Below are positions 1 to 10,347 of a DNA stretch of 40,587 nucleotides, one piece after another. The notes beneath the pieces are model-generated. The model did no database searches and had not been told where the DNA came from. It saw nothing but the letters and a program-made list of their open reading frames with translations. This stretch comes from Micromonospora orduensis (GTDB lineage: Bacteria > Actinomycetota > Actinomycetes > Mycobacteriales > Micromonosporaceae), in NCBI RefSeq assembly GCF_006228125.1, contig NZ_VDFY01000111.1:1-40587 (forward strand). The letters run 5' to 3'. Each line of letters starts with the position of its first letter. The first letter of the stretch is position 1. The position numbers and the translations under genes are program-made.

Positions 1-70
1 GAGGTGTATAAGAGCCAGGAGCGGGGCAGGGCATGGGCGCCGGGATGGCTCGGGCGGGCCGGATGGCTGG

Positions 71-99
71 TTGACGCATCGAGGTGGGCTGATCAGAAT
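71..99 (+). promoter_or_regulatory. Candidate promoter for the GH5 cellulase
   Basis: TTGACG at 71-76 and CAGAAT at 94-99 are separated by exactly 17 bp, close to the housekeeping sigma consensus. Initiation would fall near 105, leaving a leader of about 200 nt before the ATG at 312. Nothing else gene-like is convincing in bases 1-311. The match is by eye only. Confidence 0.4.
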
Positions 100-203
100 G
101 AGCGGCGGAGCCAGGTAGGGCACCGGCACGAGGGCGACGAGGGCGGGGACACCGCCGTCGGAGGGTCGCCGGTGAGCGTTCGCGAGTGTCCACGTCCGCG
201 TGA

Positions 204-1913
<1,710 letters not shown>

Positions 1914-1918
1914 GCTAC

Positions 1919-1958
1919 CGGGGCGGCCGGCACCGAGGTACGGGTGGCGGCCGCCCCG
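1919..1958 (+). terminator. Hairpin after the cellulase gene
   Basis: CGGGGCGGCC at 1919-1928 pairs perfectly with GGCCGCCCCG at 1949-1958 around a 20-nt loop that can pair further. It starts 5 nt after the stop codon. There is no U-tract, as is common for high-GC actinobacterial terminators. Confidence 0.55.
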
Positions 1959-1981
1959 AGCCATTTACATTCAGATGCTTC

Positions 1982-2043
1982 TATGTTCTCATCGGGAAAG
2001 CGCTTGCCCTCGGTGGTCAGCGCGAGCGCGGGAGCCGCTTTCC
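1982..2043 (+). promoter_or_regulatory. -10 box and CebR/LacI-like operator before the CBM2 protein
   Basis: A 16-bp imperfect palindrome, GGGAAAGCGCTTGCCC at 1994-2009 (7 of 8 pairs match), sits just after a -10-like TATGTT at 1982-1987, so it would overlap the transcription start. Its core resembles the GAGCGCTC-centred operator of the actinobacterial cellobiose repressors CebR/CelR. A related half-site lies inverted at 2030-2043 (GGAAAGCG on the minus strand). The operator role is inferred from similarity and position. Confidence 0.5.
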
Positions 2044-2152
2044 TTCACGAACCTGCACCGGCGGGCCCGAGGACCACTGGTCCCGGCCGAGATTCGCCGC
2101 CCACGGGCATGGGCGTCGCGACGGACCGTCCGCCTCATCGAAAGGAAGCAGC

Positions 2153-2896
2153 ATGCGCACAGGACGGCGTCGGATGACGCTGATCGCCAGCACCGCCGCA
2201 GCCACCGCCACCCTCGTCACCGCCAGCCTGCTGACCGCCGTCACCGCGCAGGCGGCGGCCGGCTGCCAGGTCGCGTACTCGGTCGCCAGCCAGTGGCCGG
2301 GTGGGTTCACCGGCAACGTCACGGTCACCAACCTCGGCGACCCCGTCTCGGGGTGGACGCTGCGCTGGTCGTACGGCGCCGGCCAGCAGGTCAGCCAGGC
2401 GTGGGGCGCAACCGTCTCGCAGAGCGGCGGGCAGGTCTCCGCGACAAACGTCGACTACAACGCCAACCTGGCGACCAACGGCAGCACCTCGTTCGGCTTC
2501 AACGCGAGCTGGAACAGCTCCAGCAACCCGGCTCCGACCAGCTTCACCCTCAACAACGTCGCCTGCACCGGCGGCACCACGCCGACCACCCCGCCGCCGG
2601 GGCCGGGTGGCTGCACCGCGACGGTGACGGTGAACCAGTGGACGGGTGGCTTCGTCGCGAACGTTCGGGTGACGGCCGGCTCGTCGGCCCTCAACGGCTG
2701 GACGGTGACGATCGCCCTGCCGTCGGGCGTGACGGTCACCAACGCCTGGAGCGCCGACCGCAGCGGTAACACCGGCACGACGAACTTCAGGAACGTGGCC
2801 TACAACGGCCAGGTCGGCGCCGGACAGTCCACGGAGTTCGGCTTCCAGGCCAACGGCACCGCAGGCACCCTGACCCCGACCTGCGCAGCGGGCTGA
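2153..2896 (+). CDS. Secreted protein with two CBM2 modules and no catalytic domain
   Basis: A 247-residue secreted protein. The ATG at 2153 follows AAAGGAAG at 2141-2148 and opens a signal peptide (MRTGRRR, hydrophobic core, cleavage near TAQAAA, about 1-35). Two cellulose-binding family 2 modules follow, C38-C138 and C154-C244, joined by a short Thr/Pro linker (about 140-153). Each starts with the usual Cys, carries the QWxGGF or QWTGGF element and conserved Trp residues, and ends with the partner Cys. No glycosidase or oxidase domain is present. It could be a cellulose-binding, amorphogenic or adhesion protein. The distance to the cellulase and the separate -10/operator suggest its own promoter. 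The domain calls are firm; the function is not. Confidence 0.88.
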   Translation: MRTGRRRMTLIASTAAATATLVTASLLTAVTAQAAAGCQVAYSVASQWPGGFTGNVTVTNLGDPVSGWTLRWSYGAGQQVSQAWGATVSQSGGQVSATNVDYNANLATNGSTSFGFNASWNSSSNPAPTSFTLNNVACTGGTTPTTPPPGPGGCTATVTVNQWTGGFVANVRVTAGSSALNGWTVTIALPSGVTVTNAWSADRSGNTGTTNFRNVAYNGQVGAGQSTEFGFQANGTAGTLTPTCAAG

Positions 2897-2904
2897 CGCA
2901 GACA

Positions 2905-2946
2905 CCGGCCGGTGTGGAGGGTGCCCGGAACCTCCGCACCGGCCGG
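2905..2946 (+). terminator. Strong bidirectional hairpin after the CBM2 gene
   Basis: A 16-bp stem, 2905-2920 with 2931-2946, contains a single G-T wobble and a 10-nt loop. It lies 8 nt after the stop at 2896 and between convergent genes, so it probably terminates from both sides. Confidence 0.8.
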
Positions 2947-2973
2947 CCCGCGCCCGGGGACGCCGTGGCTCCG

Positions 2974-3420
2974 TCAGTCGCCGGAGAAGCCCCAGAAGTA
3001 GATCTCCTGCGGCGCGCCCTGGGCGTCGTGCAGGACGGCGCAGCGCCCGAACCAGCTCCGCGTCTCGATTCCCTTGAGCACGCCCAGGTGCTCGCGGGTG
3101 AGTCGTTCGGTGCCGGTCAGGCGTCGCGCCTCGGCGGCGCTCACCGGCTCGACGGTGCCGAAGTCGGGCGTCTCGCCCTCGTTCAGGACGCGGTAGACGT
3201 CGAGGATCGAATGGGTGCCGGACTCCTGCACCGCCTCGTCGTCGAAGAGCTCCTTCATCGTGGCGGGACGGTCGGGGTAGTCGCTGGCCGCGTTGGGAAC
3301 GTCCTCACCACCGGCCCACCAGTAGTCGCCCTCGGCGAAGACCCTGTCCCGTAGGGCGTCCAGCGCCTCGTCCAGGTCTGGCTGGTACGCGACGACGTAG
3401 CTCCACCCGGATGCGCCCAC
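2974..3420 (-). CDS. Uncharacterised acidic protein, 148 aa
   Basis: I do not recognise a named family. The reading frame has strong actinobacterial codon bias and encodes a soluble, acidic protein with no signal peptide or membrane segment. It begins MGASGWSYVVAYQPD and contains a DYWWAGGEDVP segment, a central GTHSILDVYRV element and a C-terminal AVLHDAQGAPQEIYFWGFSGD. It resembles small single-domain cytosolic proteins that are common and undescribed in actinomycetes. It is convergent with the CBM2 gene and separated from sthA by 75 bp, so it may be its own unit. Confidence 0.7.
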   Translation of the reverse strand: MGASGWSYVVAYQPDLDEALDALRDRVFAEGDYWWAGGEDVPNAASDYPDRPATMKELFDDEAVQESGTHSILDVYRVLNEGETPDFGTVEPVSAAEARRLTGTERLTREHLGVLKGIETRSWFGRCAVLHDAQGAPQEIYFWGFSGD

Positions 3421-3495
3421 GACTGCCCCTCTCTCCCACGCGTCAACAGTGCCGGCACCGTAGCGGCGACCACCGACAGGCGGGAAAGACCGCTG

Positions 3496-4899
3496 CTAGC
3501 CGTCGATGCGGCTGATGTTGCGGATCTTGTTGGACGCGTCCAGGGCGGCCACCTTGTACGCCTCGGCGAGCGTCGGGTAGTTGAACACCGCGTCGATGAG
3601 GTAGTCGATCGTGCCCCCGCAGCCGATCACCGCCTGGCCGATGTGGACGATCTCGGTGGCGGCGGTGCCGAACACGTGCACCCCGAGCAGTCGGCCGTCG
3701 TCGGGGGAGACGAGAAGCTTCAACATGCCGTACGAGTCACCCACGATCTGGCCCCGGGCCAGCTCCCGATAGCGCGCGACGCCCACCTCGAACGGTGTCG
3801 AGCTGTCGGTCAGCTGCGCCTCGGTCTGCCCCACGAAACTGATCTCCGGGATCGTGTAGATGCCGATGGGTTGCAGGCCGTGCATCTCGCGGATCGGTTC
3901 GCCGCAGGCGTGCTGGGCGGCCAACCGACCCTGCTCCATCGAGGTGGACGCGAGCGCCGGAAAGCCGATCACGTCACCGACGGCGTAGATGTTGTCGACC
4001 GAGGTGCGGTAGTTGGCGTCGACACTGATCCGGCCCCGCCGGTCCGCCTGCAGCCCGGCGGCCTCCAGCGCCAGGTCGTCGGTCTGGCCCTGCCGGCCCG
4101 CCGAGTACATCACCGTGTCGGCGACGATCCTCTTGCCGCTCTTGAGGACGCACAGTGCTGCTGTCTGGTGCTTCTCCACCGCGGCGACCTCCTCGCCGAA
4201 GCGGAACGCCACGGACAGGTCGCGCAGGTGGTACTTGAGCGATTCGACGACCTCGTCGTCGCAGAAGTCGAGCATCCGGTCGCGGCGTTCCACGACTGTC
4301 ACCTTCGTGCCGAGTGCGGCGAACATGGATGCGTACTCCATGCCGATCACGCCGGCACCGACCACCACCATGCTCCGGGGCACCGCCTGGAGGTTGATCA
4401 CGCCGTCGGAGTCGACGATGGTGCGGTCGTCGAAGTCGACGCTGTCCGGGCGGGCCGGGCGGGTGCCGGCCGCGATGATGATTTTGTCGAAGGTCACTCT
4501 GGACTCGCGGCCGGAGCCGCCGTCGACCCAGATCGAGTGCGCGTCCGCGAAGCGCCCCGTTCCAGTGATCATCGCGACCCGGTTGCGGGCGAGCTGGTTG
4601 CGGATGACATCGGTCTGGCGGGCGATCACGTGCTGGGTGCGGGCGGCCAGGTCGCTGACCGTGATCTCCTCCTTGACCCGGTAGCTGCTGCCGTACAGGT
4701 CCCGCTGGCTCAGGCCGGTCAGGTAGAGCACGGCCTCGCGGAGCGTCTTGGACGGGACCGTGCCGGTGTTGATGCACACCCCGCCGATCATGTCGCGGCG
4801 GTCCACGATGCCGACCCGCCTGCCGAGCTTGGCGGCGGCGATCGCGGCCTTCTGCCCGCTGGGCCCGGAGCCCAGCACAACCAGGTCGTAGTCATACAC
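3496..4899 (-). CDS. sthA: Soluble pyridine nucleotide transhydrogenase (Si-specific)
   Basis: A 467-residue FAD flavoprotein of the disulfide-reductase superfamily that should exchange hydride between NADPH and NAD+ to balance redox cofactors in the cytosol. The start is GTG at 4899 ([15 protein letters not shown]). The FAD motif [10 protein letters not shown] lies at 10-19. The position that carries the redox-active CxxxxC in lipoamide dehydrogenase reads [11 protein letters not shown], with C42 kept and the second Cys replaced by T47, as in SthA enzymes. The NAD(P) motif [14 protein letters not shown] lies mid-protein. The C-terminal interface segment [16 protein letters not shown] closely matches SthA and lacks the HPT catalytic His of disulfide reductases. 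These features argue against glutathione or mycothione reductase. No clear Shine-Dalgarno is visible. Confidence 0.92.
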   Translation of the reverse strand: MYDYDLVVLGSGPSGQKAAIAAAKLGRRVGIVDRRDMIGGVCINTGTVPSKTLREAVLYLTGLSQRDLYGSSYRVKEEITVSDLAARTQHVIARQTDVIRNQLARNRVAMITGTGRFADAHSIWVDGGSGRESRVTFDKIIIAAGTRPARPDSVDFDDRTIVDSDGVINLQAVPRSMVVVGAGVIGMEYASMFAALGTKVTVVERRDRMLDFCDDEVVESLKYHLRDLSVAFRFGEEVAAVEKHQTAALCVLKSGKRIVADTVMYSAGRQGQTDDLALEAAGLQADRRGRISVDANYRTSVDNIYAVGDVIGFPALASTSMEQGRLAAQHACGEPIREMHGLQPIGIYTIPEISFVGQTEAQLTDSSTPFEVGVARYRELARGQIVGDSYGMLKLLVSPDDGRLLGVHVFGTAATEIVHIGQAVIGCGGTIDYLIDAVFNYPTLAEAYKVAALDASNKIRNISRIDG

Positions 4900-5030
4900 G
4901 TGGGTCAGCGTCGCAAGATGTCGGGGCGCGCGCCAGAGTTGCGCCGCGAGCGTTACTCTTCCGCCACCACGCAGGCGCCGCCGTTCAACGTGACCTCCTG
5001 CGGCAGTTGCGTGCCGGTGGCGACCACGAC

Positions 5031-5669
5031 CTAGCCGACGAGACGGCGTTCCCAGGCCCAGGCGGCGATCTCGACCCGGTTACGGGCCGGCAGCTTCGTC
5101 TGCACGCTGGCCAGATGGGTCTTGACGGTGCCGATGGCGATGAAGAGCCGGGCGGCGATCTCGGCGTTGGTCAGGCCCCGGGCGACGAGCTTGACGACGT
5201 CGAGTTCCCGCGGCGACAGCCCGGCGTCGCCGTACGCGGGAGCGGGCGAGCTGAGGTGCTCCAGCAGCCGTACCGTGATGGACGGGCTGATCAGCGCGTC
5301 ACCCGACACGGCCGCGCGGACCGCCTCCACGAGCAGCGCCGGGCCGGAGTCCTTGAGCAGGAAGCCGCAGGCGCCGTTGGACAGCGCGGTGTGCACGTAC
5401 TCGTCGAGGTCGAAGGTCGTCACCACGACGACCCGGATGGGGTCGGCGACACCCGGCCCGGCGAGCAGCCGCAGCGCTTCGAGGCCGTCGAGGCGTGGCA
5501 TCCGGATGTCCAGCAGCACGACGTCCGGCCGCAGGCGCCGGGCCAGCTCGACGGCGGCGACGCCGTCGGCCGCCTCGCCGACCACCGCCATGTCCGGCTG
5601 CGCGCCGATGATCATGCCGAAGCCGGTACGGACCATCGCCTGGTCGTCGGCGATCAGCACCCGGATCAC
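5031..5669 (-). CDS. NarL/FixJ-family response regulator
   Basis: A 212-residue two-component regulator. The receiver domain (about 1-120) has the acidic pair D8-D9, the phosphoacceptor D54 in [12 protein letters not shown], the conserved T/S and the KDSG lysine. A LuxR-type helix-turn-helix follows at about 148-212 ([22 protein letters not shown], then GTVKTHL). It overlaps the upstream kinase gene by 4 bp (ATGA), so the two are translationally coupled. The kinase/regulator pair is divergent from an ABC exporter, and the likely role is control of that exporter in response to membrane or antibiotic stress; this is inferred from neighbourhood. Confidence 0.93.
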   Translation of the reverse strand: MIRVLIADDQAMVRTGFGMIIGAQPDMAVVGEAADGVAAVELARRLRPDVVLLDIRMPRLDGLEALRLLAGPGVADPIRVVVVTTFDLDEYVHTALSNGACGFLLKDSGPALLVEAVRAAVSGDALISPSITVRLLEHLSSPAPAYGDAGLSPRELDVVKLVARGLTNAEIAARLFIAIGTVKTHLASVQTKLPARNRVEIAAWAWERRLVG

Positions 5670-6865
5670 CGGGCCACCGCCGAGCGCAGCGGGAACGCGG
5701 CGTCGAGCACCCAGCCACCGGCGACGCCGGGCCCGGCGGTGATCGTGCCGCCGAGGGCGCGTACCCGCTCGGTGAGGCCGATCAGGCCGAAGCCGTGTCC
5801 CCGGGCCGGCGCGGTGCGCGGGGTCGCGCCGTCGTCGGCGACGCGGACCAGCAGCCAGTCCGGGGTACGACGCACGGACACGTTCACCGCCCGCGCGTCC
5901 GGTGCGTGCTGACGGGTGTTGGTCAGCCCCTCCATCACCACCCGGTACGCCGACGTCGACACCTCGACCGGCAGCCCGTCCAGGTCGCCGTCGACGTGCA
6001 GCCGCGCCGGCGCGTTCGCCGTTCCGTTGAACCCGGTCAACAGCGGCATCAGGTCGGTGACTCCGGCCAGCGGGGCCAGCGGCGCGTCCGGCGGGGCATC
6101 CGGGTTGCGCAGGATCCCGACCATCCGCCGCATCGAGGCCATCGTCTCGGCACCGGCCCGCTCGATCTGTTCCAGGGCGACGATCACCCGGCGCGGGTCC
6201 TGCTCGGCGACGAACCGGGCGCCCTGCGCCTGCACCACGATGCCGGTCACGTGGTGGGCGATGAAGTCGTGCAGGTCCCGGGCGAACTCGGCGCGCTGCT
6301 CGGCCCGGACCAGCGCGATCGCCCGCTCCCGACCGGCGGCGACGACGCGCAGGTAGAGCCCCACCCCGGCGGCGCCGGCCGCCGCGAGCGCCTGGAGCAG
6401 ACCGAAGATCACGAGCAGGCTGTCGGTGCCGAGGCGCAGCGGCATCGCCGCGACGGCGAGCCCGGCGGCCACCGCGGCCCCCAGGGCGAGCCGGGGCGCG
6501 CCCCAGCGCGTCACCACGAACACCACCCCGATCAGCCCGGCCGACTCGGCGAGCCCCCAGCTGCGGGCGACCAGGATGCCGCCCCCGGAGAGGAACACCA
6601 CCCCTGCGGTCACGGCCAGTGAGGCGGTGGCGAGTGCCAGCGCGGCTAGCGGCAGCCCGCGGGAACCCGGCCGGTGTACGGGCAGCCAGAGCGGCACCGT
6701 CGCCACCGCCAACCCCATCGGCACCACCAGCAGCAGGAGAGTGGCGATGCTGGAGTCATCCGCAGTGCTGGCCGCGAAGTCGAAGAGGGCGAGCAGGCCA
6801 AAGGCCATCAGGCCGGCGGCCTGGGCCAGGCGTACCCACCAACGTCGAAGATCCGGCGCGTTCAT
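5666..6865 (-). CDS. Membrane sensor histidine kinase (HisKA_3 type)
   Basis: A 399-residue sensor kinase. Several hydrophobic segments occupy residues 10-175, with little predicted extracellular loop, the architecture of intramembrane-sensing kinases. The dimerisation/phosphoacceptor motif is RAEFARDLHDFIAHH, with H199 as phosphorylated His. The HATPase_c domain at the C-terminus shows the N-box region (VMEGLTNTRQHA) and the DDG and GHGFGLIGLTERV glycine-rich elements. It precedes and overlaps the response regulator gene. The 146-bp gap to the divergent ABC operon (6866-7011) must hold promoters for both, but I see no clear -35/-10 pair there. Confidence 0.92.
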   Translation of the reverse strand: MNAPDLRRWWVRLAQAAGLMAFGLLALFDFAASTADDSSIATLLLLVVPMGLAVATVPLWLPVHRPGSRGLPLAALALATASLAVTAGVVFLSGGGILVARSWGLAESAGLIGVVFVVTRWGAPRLALGAAVAAGLAVAAMPLRLGTDSLLVIFGLLQALAAAGAAGVGLYLRVVAAGRERAIALVRAEQRAEFARDLHDFIAHHVTGIVVQAQGARFVAEQDPRRVIVALEQIERAGAETMASMRRMVGILRNPDAPPDAPLAPLAGVTDLMPLLTGFNGTANAPARLHVDGDLDGLPVEVSTSAYRVVMEGLTNTRQHAPDARAVNVSVRRTPDWLLVRVADDGATPRTAPARGHGFGLIGLTERVRALGGTITAGPGVAGGWVLDAAFPLRSAVAR

Positions 6866-7011
6866 GATGACCCAGCGTAGCCAGCCGCGTGTTGGTGGAG
6901 ATCAGCCGAAAGGCAGACCCGGCGGCGGCGATACCCGGCCCCGGACCGATGCGCCCACCCGCCGGTGGCGGCGACGCTTCCTCAGGTCACATCGCAGCCA
7001 CTGGAGGAACA

Positions 7012-7770
7012 ATGGCACCCCACGCCCCGCCGCAGACCACGCATGCCGCGGTCGCCGCCGTCGACCTGGTGAAGGTGTACGGCACCGGTGACACCGCGGT
7101 CCGTGCGCTGGACGGGGTCTCGGTCGGCTTCGGCCGCGCCGAGTTCACCGCGATCATGGGATCGTCCGGGTCCGGCAAGTCGACCCTCATGCACTGCCTC
7201 GCCGGCCTGGACACGGCGACCTCCGGCCGCGTCCTGCTCGGCGGGACGGAACTCACAGGTCAGTCCGACCGGACGCTGACCCGGGTGCGTCGCGACCGGA
7301 TCGGGTTCGTCTTCCAGGCGTTCAACCTGCTGCCGCAGCTCACGGCCGCGCAGAACATCACCCTGCCGCTGGACCTCGCCGGCCGGGAGCCCGACCGGCA
7401 GCTGCTGGAGCACCTGGTGCGGGTGCTGGGCCTCGGCGACCGGCTGGGCCACCGGCCCAGCGAGCTGTCCGGTGGACAGCAGCAGCGGGTGGCGCTCGCG
7501 CGGGCGCTGGTGTCGCGGCCCGAGGTGGTCTTCGCCGACGAGCCGACCGGCAACCTCGACTCCCGCTCCGGGGCGGAGGTGCTCACCATCCTGCGCGAAT
7601 CGGTACGCGACCTCGGCCAGACCGTCGTGATGGTCACCCACGACCCGATCGCCGCCGCGTACGCCGACCGGGTCGTCCTGCTCGCCGACGGGCGGGTCGC
7701 CGGCGAGATCGACAAGCCGGACCAGGGCTCCGTGACCGACGCGCTGCGTGAACTGGCGGCCCGCGCATGA
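7012..7770 (+). CDS. ABC transporter ATPase (MacB/LolD type)
   Basis: A 252-residue ATP-binding subunit. The ATG at 7012 has GGAGGA at 7003-7008; an upstream in-frame codon at 6889 adds a Pro/Gly-rich stretch without homology, so I reject it. Walker A is GSSGSGKST (50-58), the Q-loop is in FVFQAFNLLPQLTA, the signature LSGGQQQ spans 152-158, Walker B with the catalytic Glu is VVFADEPTG (172-180), and the switch His is in MVTHD. The NLLPQLTAxxN element is typical of MacB/LolD/FtsE-like ATPases partnered with FtsX-fold permeases. It overlaps the permease gene by 4 bp, so the two proteins form one exporter or mechanotransmission complex. Confidence 0.95.
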   Translation: MAPHAPPQTTHAAVAAVDLVKVYGTGDTAVRALDGVSVGFGRAEFTAIMGSSGSGKSTLMHCLAGLDTATSGRVLLGGTELTGQSDRTLTRVRRDRIGFVFQAFNLLPQLTAAQNITLPLDLAGREPDRQLLEHLVRVLGLGDRLGHRPSELSGGQQQRVALARALVSRPEVVFADEPTGNLDSRSGAEVLTILRESVRDLGQTVVMVTHDPIAAAYADRVVLLADGRVAGEIDKPDQGSVTDALRELAARA

Positions 7771-10301
7771 GGGCGACAGTGCTGCGTACCCAGGTGAGCG
7801 CCGCCGCCCGCCGCCCCGGCCGGCTGATCCTGACCGGCCTGGCCATCCTGGTCGCCGCGTTCGTCGTCTTCGGCACCGTGCTCGTGCAGGAGATCACCGA
7901 ACGGACCGTGCGGGACAACCTCAGCGGCACCCCGGCCGCCACCGACCTGGTGATCGGTGACAACGAGCAGCCGCCACCCACTGCGGCGGAGCTGCAGCGG
8001 GTCCGGGCCGTGCCCGGTGTGGCCGAGGCGGTGGGCCGGTCGTCGGTCGGTGTCTCCTTCGGCGAGGGGTACCTCAACCTCCAGGCCGACCCCGGTGTCG
8101 GCCCGCTGGCCACGGTGCACGTGATCGAGGGCAGCTACCCGGACCAGCCCGGCGAGATCGCGATCACCCCGCGTACCGCCGAGCGGCTCGGGCTCGCGGT
8201 CGGCGCCTCGACCAGCGGCACCGGCGGTGAACTCACCACGCCCGCCCGGCTCACCGTCACCGGCCTGGTCGACACCCCCGACGACGCCGGCCTGGACGCG
8301 TACGCGCCGGACAGCGTCGTGACCGCCTGGGCGCACCTGGACACCGTGCAGCGCATCGACGTTCGGGTGGCCTCCGGCGAGTCCGCCGAGTCCGTCCGCC
8401 AACGGGTGACCGCCGTGGTCGGCGCCGAGCAGCCGGTCCGCTCCGGGGCCGAGGTGCGCGAGGCCGAGGCCAACGAGGCCGCCGAGCAGGTCGGGAGACT
8501 CTTCGCGCTGGTCGGCGTGTTCGTCGCGATCGCTGTCATCGCCGCGGCGCTGGTGGTCACCTCGACCTTCCGCATCGTCTTCGCCCAGCGGATGCGGCAC
8601 CTCGCGCTGCTGCGCGCGGTAGGTGCCGGGCGCGCGACCCTGGTGGGCGCGTTGACCGCCGAGGGAGCCCTGACCGGGCTGGTCGCCGGCGCCGTCGGGG
8701 TCGCTGGCGCGCTCGCCCTCGGGTACGCCCTGCCGGCGGTGTTGCGCACGGCAGGCATGGCGGTGTCGTCGCCCGGTCTGCCCCTCGCCGCGGCGGTCGC
8801 GGTGATCGTCGGCGCTGTCGTGATCACCGTCCTGGCAGTGCTGGCGCCGGCGCTCTCCGCCTCCCGGGTCTCCCCGCTGGAGGCGCTGCGCACGGCGAGC
8901 ACCACCGCCGGCCAGCGCGGCATCGGAGCGCTCCGCCTCGGCGCGGGCCTGCTGCTGGCCGTGGGCGCGGTCCTGGCCGCCGTCGGGACGTGGCATCGGT
9001 TGCCGACGCCGGAACAGGAGTCGTACGACCCGACGGTGCCTCTGCTGCTGCTGGTCGGCTCCGGCGCGCTGGCGTTCTTCGCGCTGGTGGCCCTCGGTCC
9101 ACTGCTGGTGCGGCCGGTGCTGGCCGTGGTGGGCTGGCCGCTGCGTCAGCTCGGCCCGCACGGCCGGCTGGCGGTCGGCGGGATCGGTGGTACGCCGCGC
9201 CGTGCCGCAGCGGTCTCCGTCGTGGTCGCGCTCGGGGTGACCCTGATCTCCGGGGTGGTCATCGGGGGCGCGTCGATGGGGGTGCTCGCCGATCGGGAGA
9301 TGGCGCTCTCGGCGCCCACCGACTTCGAGGTCACCACGAACGGCGGAACGCTGCCGGCCTCGGTCGTGACCCGGGCCGAGACGGCACGCGGAGCCCTCGC
9401 CCGGGTGGTGCCGTACCGGCGGGTCGCCGACGTCACGCTGACACGCGGCGCCGACCGCCTCGGCGACGTCGAGTCCGGCTACCCGACGAGTGACCTGGAC
9501 GTGGCCGCGTTGCCGACGACCCGGAGCCTGGACGTGGCGCAGGGCTCCCTTGCCGACCGTGGGCCGGGCCGCGTCGTGCTCGGCAGGTGGGTGGCCCGCG
9601 ACACCGGCCTGCGGGCCGGCGACACCGCCGCGCTCGCCCTCGGCGGCAGGACCGTCGACGTACGCGTCGCCGCGGTCCTGCCCGACCACGGCCCGTTGCA
9701 CGCCGGCATCCTGGCCGACCGCGGCGACCTCGACCGGCTCGGTGTGCCCACGGCGTACACCGGTCTGCTGGCCGACGCGGCGAGGTCCGGCGAGGACGGC
9801 CGCACGGCCGGGGTGCGGGCGCTGCGGCAGGCGATCCAGGGCAGCGAGGGGGTGGGGCTCTCGGTGCTCGCCGACGAGCGGGACCGCAACGACGAGGTGC
9901 TGGGCACCCTGGTCTGGATCGCGGTCGGCCTGGTCAGCCTCACCGTGTTGATCGCGGTCGTCGGCGTGGGGTCCACCACCGCGCTCTCGGTCGTGGAGCG
10001 CATCCGCGAGTCCGGTCTGCTCCGCGCGATCGGTCTGTCCCGGGTCGGCCTGCGCACCATGCTGACCGCCGAAGCCGGCCTCTACGGGGTGATCGGCGCG
10101 ACCATCGGCCTGCTCCTCGGTGTCCCGTACGCGTGGCTGGCGGTGCGGACGCTCGGGATCAACGCACCCCTGACCGTGCCGGTGCTGTCGCTGGTCGGGC
10201 TGTTCCTGGTGCTTGTCGCGTTGACCGCGCTGGCCGGGGTGCTGCCGGCGCGGCGGGCGGCGCGGGTCAGCCCGGTGGTGGCGCTCGGGGTGGACGGCTG
10301 A
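7767..10301 (+). CDS. FtsX-family ABC permease, 844 aa
   Basis: An 844-residue permease coupled to the preceding ATPase by an ATGA overlap. It has the duplicated FtsX layout: an N-terminal membrane helix (about 20-42), an extracytoplasmic domain, three helices near 240-360 ending VSPLEALRTAS, two helices around 390-455, a further helix and a second extracytoplasmic domain, and a last set of three helices ending VSPVVALGVDG. The repeated RVSPLEAL/RVSPVVAL endings mark the two FtsX repeats. With the adjacent kinase/regulator it resembles the peptide-antibiotic or lipid-export modules of Gram-positive bacteria. The substrate is unknown. Confidence 0.93.
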   Translation: MRATVLRTQVSAAARRPGRLILTGLAILVAAFVVFGTVLVQEITERTVRDNLSGTPAATDLVIGDNEQPPPTAAELQRVRAVPGVAEAVGRSSVGVSFGEGYLNLQADPGVGPLATVHVIEGSYPDQPGEIAITPRTAERLGLAVGASTSGTGGELTTPARLTVTGLVDTPDDAGLDAYAPDSVVTAWAHLDTVQRIDVRVASGESAESVRQRVTAVVGAEQPVRSGAEVREAEANEAAEQVGRLFALVGVFVAIAVIAAALVVTSTFRIVFAQRMRHLALLRAVGAGRATLVGALTAEGALTGLVAGAVGVAGALALGYALPAVLRTAGMAVSSPGLPLAAAVAVIVGAVVITVLAVLAPALSASRVSPLEALRTASTTAGQRGIGALRLGAGLLLAVGAVLAAVGTWHRLPTPEQESYDPTVPLLLLVGSGALAFFALVALGPLLVRPVLAVVGWPLRQLGPHGRLAVGGIGGTPRRAAAVSVVVALGVTLISGVVIGGASMGVLADREMALSAPTDFEVTTNGGTLPASVVTRAETARGALARVVPYRRVADVTLTRGADRLGDVESGYPTSDLDVAALPTTRSLDVAQGSLADRGPGRVVLGRWVARDTGLRAGDTAALALGGRTVDVRVAAVLPDHGPLHAGILADRGDLDRLGVPTAYTGLLADAARSGEDGRTAGVRALRQAIQGSEGVGLSVLADERDRNDEVLGTLVWIAVGLVSLTVLIAVVGVGSTTALSVVERIRESGLLRAIGLSRVGLRTMLTAEAGLYGVIGATIGLLLGVPYAWLAVRTLGINAPLTVPVLSLVGLFLVLVALTALAGVLPARRAARVSPVVALGVDG

Positions 10302-10305
10302 ACAC

Positions 10306-10341
10306 GACAGTGGGTCGGCGCCGCGGCGCCGACCCACTGTC
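10306..10341. terminator. Perfect 36-bp palindromic bidirectional terminator
   Basis: A 15-bp stem (10306-10320 with 10327-10341) is perfect and its CCGCGG loop is itself self-complementary, so the whole element is palindromic. It sits between the stop of the permease gene and the end of the convergent lectin/lyase gene. Confidence 0.85.
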
Positions 10342-10347
10342 GCCAGG

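Noticed and set aside
4953..5027. 24-codon minus-strand frame ([22 protein letters not shown]) in frame after the TAG of the response regulator
   Set aside because: The response regulator already ends at the normal family length. The short frame has no RBS and could be chance; I cannot support it as a peptide gene or as a readthrough extension.
7260..10337. Very long open frame on the minus strand across the ABC permease gene
   Set aside because: It is a mirror of the permease in high-GC DNA: composition is Arg/Gly/Gln/His-rich with no family features, while the plus strand encodes a clear FtsX protein.
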